Origin: Candidatus Rickettsiella viridis
GTDB taxonomy: Bacteria; Pseudomonadota; Gammaproteobacteria; Diplorickettsiales; Diplorickettsiaceae
NCBI RefSeq assembly: GCF_003966755.1
Contig: NZ_AP018005.1
Coordinates: 1,116,001-1,180,000 of the forward strand
Direction of reading: 5' to 3'
Length of the DNA: 64,000 bases
The position numbers and the translations under genes were made by a program. Positions 60,608 to 64,000 of this stretch are shown here, piece by piece (position 1 is the stretch's first letter; each line of letters opens with the position of its first letter). The notes under the pieces were generated by a model that was given only the letters and a program-made list of their open reading frames with translations, ran no database searches and had not been told where the DNA came from.

Positions 60608-61312
60608 CTAGACTGTTTCTGCAACCGATGAAAGGTTAACAAGTAATCCCGGACCCATGGTGCTAGACAAATGTAATCTTCTTAAAAAGATACCCTTGGC
60701 TGTACTTGGTTTTGCTTTTTTAACGGCAGACAGTAACGCATCTAAATTTTGCTGTAACTGCTGCGCTTCAAAATTGATTTTACCAATCGTACAGTGCACG
60801 ATTCCGCCTTTATCCGCGCGGTACTGTACCTGGCCTGATTTTGCATTGGTCACTGCCGTGGTCACATCCGTTGTCACGGTGCCCAGCTTAGGGTTAGGCA
60901 TTAAGCCTCTAGGACCTAATATTTGACCTAATTGCCCTACAAAACGCATCGCGTCGGGTGTAGCAATCAACACGTCAAAATCTAAGTTACCGGTCTTAAT
61001 TGATTCAGCAAGGTCTTCAAAACCAACGATATCAGCACCGGCTGCTTTTGCTGCATCCGCATTACCTGCTTGAGCGAAAACAGCGACGCGTGTGGTTTTA
61101 CCAATCCCGTGCGGTAATACAACAGCACCGCGAACCGCTTGGTCCGACTTACGTGGGTCTACGCCTAGATTAATACTTACATCTACGCTTTCATTAAACT
61201 TAACCGTAGAAAGTTCTTTCAGTAAAGTAATCGCCTCTAAAACAGAGTACGTTTTATTAAGAGGAAGTTTTTCTTTGATCAGCTTGAGACGTTTAGTCAG
61301 TTTAGTAGCCAT
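60608..61312 (-). CDS. rplA: 50S ribosomal protein L1
   Basis: L1 forms the mobile stalk by the E site and, in E. coli, represses rplKA by binding their mRNA. The 234 residues contain [20 protein letters not shown] and [15 protein letters not shown]. It follows rplK by one base. Confidence 0.97.
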   Translation of the reverse strand: MATKLTKRLKLIKEKLPLNKTYSVLEAITLLKELSTVKFNESVDVSINLGVDPRKSDQAVRGAVVLPHGIGKTTRVAVFAQAGNADAAKAAGADIVGFEDLAESIKTGNLDFDVLIATPDAMRFVGQLGQILGPRGLMPNPKLGTVTTDVTTAVTNAKSGQVQYRADKGGIVHCTIGKINFEAQQLQQNLDALLSAVKKAKPSTAKGIFLRRLHLSSTMGPGLLVNLSSVAETV

Positions 61313-61313
61313 T

Positions 61314-61748
61314 TTATATTCCCCCTTCTACTTCAACGCCCATGTTGCGCGCGGTACCCGCGATGGTACGAACGGCTGCATCCATATTGGTTGCGGTTAA
61401 ATCAGGCATCTTAATCGCTGCAATCTCTTCCAATTGCTTACGTGTAATCTTACCGACTTTGTCTTTATTCGACGTGCTACTACCCTTGGTAATACCCAGT
61501 GCTTTCTTTATCAGAATAGAAGCCGGTGGTGTTTTTGTAATAAACGTGAAACTACGATCGCTATAAACCGTAATAACAACGGGTATAGGCATACCTTTTT
61601 CAATTTGTTGGGTGCGCGCGTTGAATGCCTTGCAAAACTCCATGATATTCACCCCTTGTTGACCCAATGCGGGACCAATAGGAGGCGCAGGATTAGCTTC
61701 ACCAGCCTTAACCTGTAGCTTCACATAAGCTTGTATTTTTTTTGCCAT
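61314..61748 (-). CDS. rplK: 50S ribosomal protein L11
   Basis: L11 forms the base of the GTPase centre with 23S rRNA. The 144 residues contain [20 protein letters not shown] and [17 protein letters not shown], with the residues usually methylated by PrmA. It follows nusG across a family A repeat. Confidence 0.97.
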   Translation of the reverse strand: MAKKIQAYVKLQVKAGEANPAPPIGPALGQQGVNIMEFCKAFNARTQQIEKGMPIPVVITVYSDRSFTFITKTPPASILIKKALGITKGSSTSNKDKVGKITRKQLEEIAAIKMPDLTATNMDAAVRTIAGTARNMGVEVEGGI

Positions 61749-61792
61749 TTTTTTATCTCCGGGTAGTTAGCGCTTATCGAAATAAGCTCCCC

Positions 61793-61915
61793 TACTCTTC
61801 GCCCTTGAATTTTTGTCTACGTTCCCGCTCAACTCGCCATCCTCATGTATGCTGTATACCCTGTGGTGGCTTCGTTTTCGCGGTGCCTTGCCAAAAATCC
61901 CATGGCTATGAGTAT
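61793..61915. repeat. Family A ERIC-like palindromic repeat, copy 4
   Basis: A 123-bp copy in the other orientation from TACTCTTCGCCC to GGCTATGAGTAT, with core CATCCTCATGTATGC and TTCCCGCTCAACTCGCC. It lies between nusG and rplK and is part of their shared transcript. Confidence 0.88.
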
Positions 61916-61926
61916 ATTTTCATCAT

Positions 61927-61945
61927 CCCCCTACTAACTAGGGGG
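61927..61945. other. GC-rich hairpin after nusG
   Basis: CCCCCTA, five bases and TAGGGGG form a seven-base-pair stem about 37 bases after the nusG stop. Without a T-run on the minus strand it may be an attenuator or processing site before rplK. Confidence 0.5.
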
Positions 61946-61981
61946 GCCTTGATAGATCTACCTAAGTAAATCTAAATTACA

Positions 61982-62602
61982 TTAAGCTTTTTTAACTTGC
62001 CCAAATTCTAATTCAACTGGCGTGGAACGACCAAAGATGATTACCGCAACACTTAAGCGGTTCTTCTCATAATTAACCTCTTTAACTTCGCCATCAAAAT
62101 CAGCGAAAGGCCCATCGACCACCCGTACCACTTCTCCCACTTCAAACAAGACCTTAGGTTTAGGTCTATCCACACCTTCTTGCATCCGATGGAGAATTTT
62201 ATCAACTTCTTTTGCATTCAGTGATACGGGCTTATCACTCGTGCCACCAATAAATTTAATAACGCCTGGGGTTTTTTGTACTAAATACCAGCTATCTTCA
62301 TCCATTTCCATTTCTACTAACACATAGCCTGGATAAAATTTACGTGCGGTCTTACGTTTACGTCCCTGGCGTATTTCTACAACCTCTTCCGTAGGAACGA
62401 TAATCTGGCCAAATTTACGCGTAAGCCCTTGCTGCTGAATGCGGTCGTTTAGCGCTTCTAATACCTTACGTTCATAACCTGAACGAGCCTGCACCACATA
62501 CCAGTGCATTTTAGGAGCCGCCATGTTGTTTTCAACTACTTCCGATGACTTTTCAGACTGGCTAGAAGAGTCTTGTTCAACCTCAGTTTTTTTTTCTACC
62601 AT
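61982..62602 (-). CDS. nusG: Transcription antitermination factor NusG
   Basis: NusG couples polymerase to Rho and to ribosomal protein S10. The 206-residue protein has the NGN domain ([19 protein letters not shown]) and KOW motif ([20 protein letters not shown]). About 30 Ser/Glu-rich residues precede the usual start, and an internal start ([11 protein letters not shown]) is possible. It follows secE by 19 bases. Confidence 0.96.
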   Translation of the reverse strand: MVEKKTEVEQDSSSQSEKSSEVVENNMAAPKMHWYVVQARSGYERKVLEALNDRIQQQGLTRKFGQIIVPTEEVVEIRQGRKRKTARKFYPGYVLVEMEMDEDSWYLVQKTPGVIKFIGGTSDKPVSLNAKEVDKILHRMQEGVDRPKPKVLFEVGEVVRVVDGPFADFDGEVKEVNYEKNRLSVAVIIFGRSTPVELEFGQVKKA

Positions 62603-62621
62603 AAATGTAAACTACCCTCTT

Positions 62622-62993
62622 CTAACTGGTTAAAAACGCAACAAGCCACAATAAGAAACTATCTACTGCCCACAAAAACAAACCCGCCAATAGGACCATC
62701 ACCATGACCAGAAGCGTCGTACGCACCGTCTCTTGTCGAGTCGGCCAAACTACCTTATACAATTCAGCGCGTGCGGCCTGTGAGAATGACCACAGACGCT
62801 GGCCCTGCGTTGTATAAAAAAAGAGCGCTGCCAGCATAAGGATGCCCATTATCCAAGCTATCAACCGAATAGCAAGGGGTTGGTGCGAGAAATGGTAATT
62901 AACGCCAATAGCCAGCACCAGGCCTACACCTATTGCCAACCATAGGAAAACATCTTTTATCGATGTTTTACTTTCTAATTTCGTGTTCTTCAT
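62622..62993 (-). CDS. secE: Protein translocase subunit SecE
   Basis: SecE clamps SecY in the inner membrane. From the ATG at 62993 (preceded by AGGTAAG) it is 123 residues with three membrane spans, the E. coli-type form. The conserved core AARAELYKVVWPTRQETVRT lies before the last span. The frame runs 15 codons further up into the tRNA-Trp gene, which is not coding. Confidence 0.95.
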   Translation of the reverse strand: MKNTKLESKTSIKDVFLWLAIGVGLVLAIGVNYHFSHQPLAIRLIAWIMGILMLAALFFYTTQGQRLWSFSQAARAELYKVVWPTRQETVRTTLLVMVMVLLAGLFLWAVDSFLLWLVAFLTS

Positions 62994-63008
62994 CTTACCT
63001 TTTCTACC

Positions 63009-63083
63009 TGGCAGGCCAGGAGGGATTCGAACCCCCAACTTTCGGTTTTGGAGACCGACGCTCTACCGTTGAACTACTGGCCT
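63009..63083 (-). tRNA. tRNA-Trp (CCA)
   Basis: 75 nucleotides with acceptor arm AGGCCAG/CTGGCCT, anticodon CCA in loop TCTCCAAA and encoded 3' CCA. It lies directly before secE, as in many gammaproteobacteria. Confidence 0.95.
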
Positions 63084-63087
63084 AAAC

Positions 63088-63162
<75 letters not shown>

Positions 63163-63196
63163 GACCGATTAATAACAACTTTAATCTTCTTCTACG

Positions 63197-63270
63197 TGGA
63201 GCGGGTGATGGGAATCGAACCCACGCTATCAGCTTGGAAGGCTGAAGTTCTACCATTGAACTACACCCGC
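63197..63270 (-). tRNA. tRNA-Gly (TCC)
   Basis: 74 nucleotides with acceptor GCGGGTG/CACCCGC, anticodon TCC in loop CTTCCAA and encoded CCA; the counterpart of E. coli glyT. Confidence 0.95.
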
Positions 63271-63322
63271 AAATAAACCCACTTAAAATTTATTGCACTT
63301 GCTTCCCATCGTGATGGGGATT

Positions 63323-63354
63323 TTTAAGGGGAGAATCGCGATTCTCCCCTTAAA
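63323..63354. other. Perfect 32-bp palindrome between tRNA genes
   Basis: TTTAAGGGGAGAATCG is followed directly by its reverse complement. In the tRNA-Tyr/tRNA-Gly spacer this would make a long hairpin in the precursor, perhaps for processing. A shorter hairpin (CCCATC/GATGGG) lies next to it at 63305-63318. Confidence 0.8.
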
Positions 63355-63399
63355 TGGCTGGCACAAGCTTTGCTTGAACCAACCCTGTGATCGGTATTC

Positions 63400-63484
<85 letters not shown>

Positions 63485-63501
63485 ACAAAATTGAGGGGGC
63501 T

Positions 63502-63530
63502 ATTTTGCGAAAGTCAAGGCTAGATGTCAA
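63502..63530 (-). promoter_or_regulatory. Sigma70 promoter of the tRNA-secE-nusG transcript
   Basis: On the minus strand TTGACA and CAAAAT lie 17 bases apart, followed by the GC-rich discriminator AGCCCCC and, 17 bases after the -10, the tRNA-Tyr start. The strong -35 and C-rich discriminator are typical of growth-controlled stable-RNA promoters. Confidence 0.75.
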
Positions 63531-63581
63531 CAACTATTCTTACTAAACTGCTATTATATATTTTTTATTAACGTCAACGTA

Positions 63582-64000
63582 ATGAACATCTATTCTGCTA
63601 CCGTCACGCTTTATTTAGTTATGGATCCACTGGGAAATATTCCCATTTTCCTTTCGTTACTCAAACACGTTGACGCCCAACGGCGCACTCGAATTATTCT
63701 ACGTGAAAGCCTCATTGCGTTTGCTGTGCTGACACTTTTTTTATTCTGCGGCAAAACCATTCTGCACGGCCTAAAAATTAGCGACGAAGCCTTAAGCATT
63801 GCTGGAGGCATTATTTTATTCCTGATTGCCATCAAAATGTTATTCCCCAGCCCAACCCGCTATGCAGCCGACGAAACCCTAGCAGAAGAACCCTTTATTG
63901 TACCCATGGCCATCCCATTTATAGCCGGTCCTTCGGCGATGACAACCGTTATCTTGTTTGCCAGCCAAGTGCCTAATCAAATGGGACATTTGTTCATGGC
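63582..64000 (+). CDS. MarC-family membrane protein (C-terminus beyond window)
   Basis: The frame opens at an ATG at 63582 and is still open at the right edge (139 codons seen). The start MNIYSATVTLYLVMDPLGNI with MDPLGNIPIF is the hallmark of MarC/YhgN proteins, six-span inner-membrane proteins of unclear function. SIAGGIILFLIAIKMLF and VPMAIPFIAGPSAMTTVI also fit. It is divergent from the tRNA transcript. Its ribosome-binding site is weak. Confidence 0.9.
   Translation, partial: MNIYSATVTLYLVMDPLGNIPIFLSLLKHVDAQRRTRIILRESLIAFAVLTLFLFCGKTILHGLKISDEALSIAGGIILFLIAIKMLFPSPTRYAADETLAEEPFIVPMAIPFIAGPSAMTTVILFASQVPNQMGHLFM

Overview
The window looks like chromosomal DNA of a host-associated gammaproteobacterium of the Legionellales, most likely a Coxiellaceae member near Rickettsiella/Diplorickettsia. 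This is inferred from the AT-rich composition, gammaproteobacterial gene order, ankyrin and phosphatase-type effector candidates among housekeeping genes, and many short palindromic repeats. No database was searched, so the genus is a guess.

Left part (1-17 kb): an OPT-family transporter cut by the left edge, serS, folD, a small membrane/coiled-coil protein, an M17 aminopeptidase translationally coupled to a frameshifted alanine dehydrogenase, an ankyrin protein, then dnaG-yqeY-rpsU. The usual rpoD does not follow dnaG. tsaD is divergent from rpsU and plsY follows, with an unknown 663-aa protein between them. orn, efp, a tiny lipoprotein and an overlooked 56-aa Pro/Gln-rich gene (16848-17018) close this part.

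Middle (17-29 kb): truB-rbfA-infB-nusA-rimP-tRNA-fMet in the classical order behind a clear sigma70 promoter. Then come an AnkH-like ankyrin/cysteine-protease candidate with an overlapping partner gene, asd-prmB, an unknown membrane protein and a stand-alone BarA-like HPt protein.

Right part (29-64 kb), nearly all on the minus strand: the ribosomal superoperon read from right to left, tRNA-Tyr/Gly/Thr/Trp-secE-nusG-rplKAJL-rpoBC, then rpsL-rpsG-fusA-tuf, S10, spc and alpha operons through rplQ. Between rpoC and rpsL, where the order is normally uninterrupted, sits a 739-aa protein carrying a CKSGKDRTG phosphatase loop, a strong effector candidate. A near-consensus promoter precedes rpsL. A MarC-family gene starts at the right edge.

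Across the window there are at least four families of short palindromic repeats. Family A (about 124 bp, ERIC-like) has four full copies and one half copy, each directly upstream of a gene start; the half copy supplies the start codon and first codons of rbfA. Family B (about 60-105 bp) occurs in at least six places, including inside ribosomal operons, and encodes the C-terminal tail of the HPt protein. These repeats and the effector candidate inside the ribosomal cluster are the most notable features.
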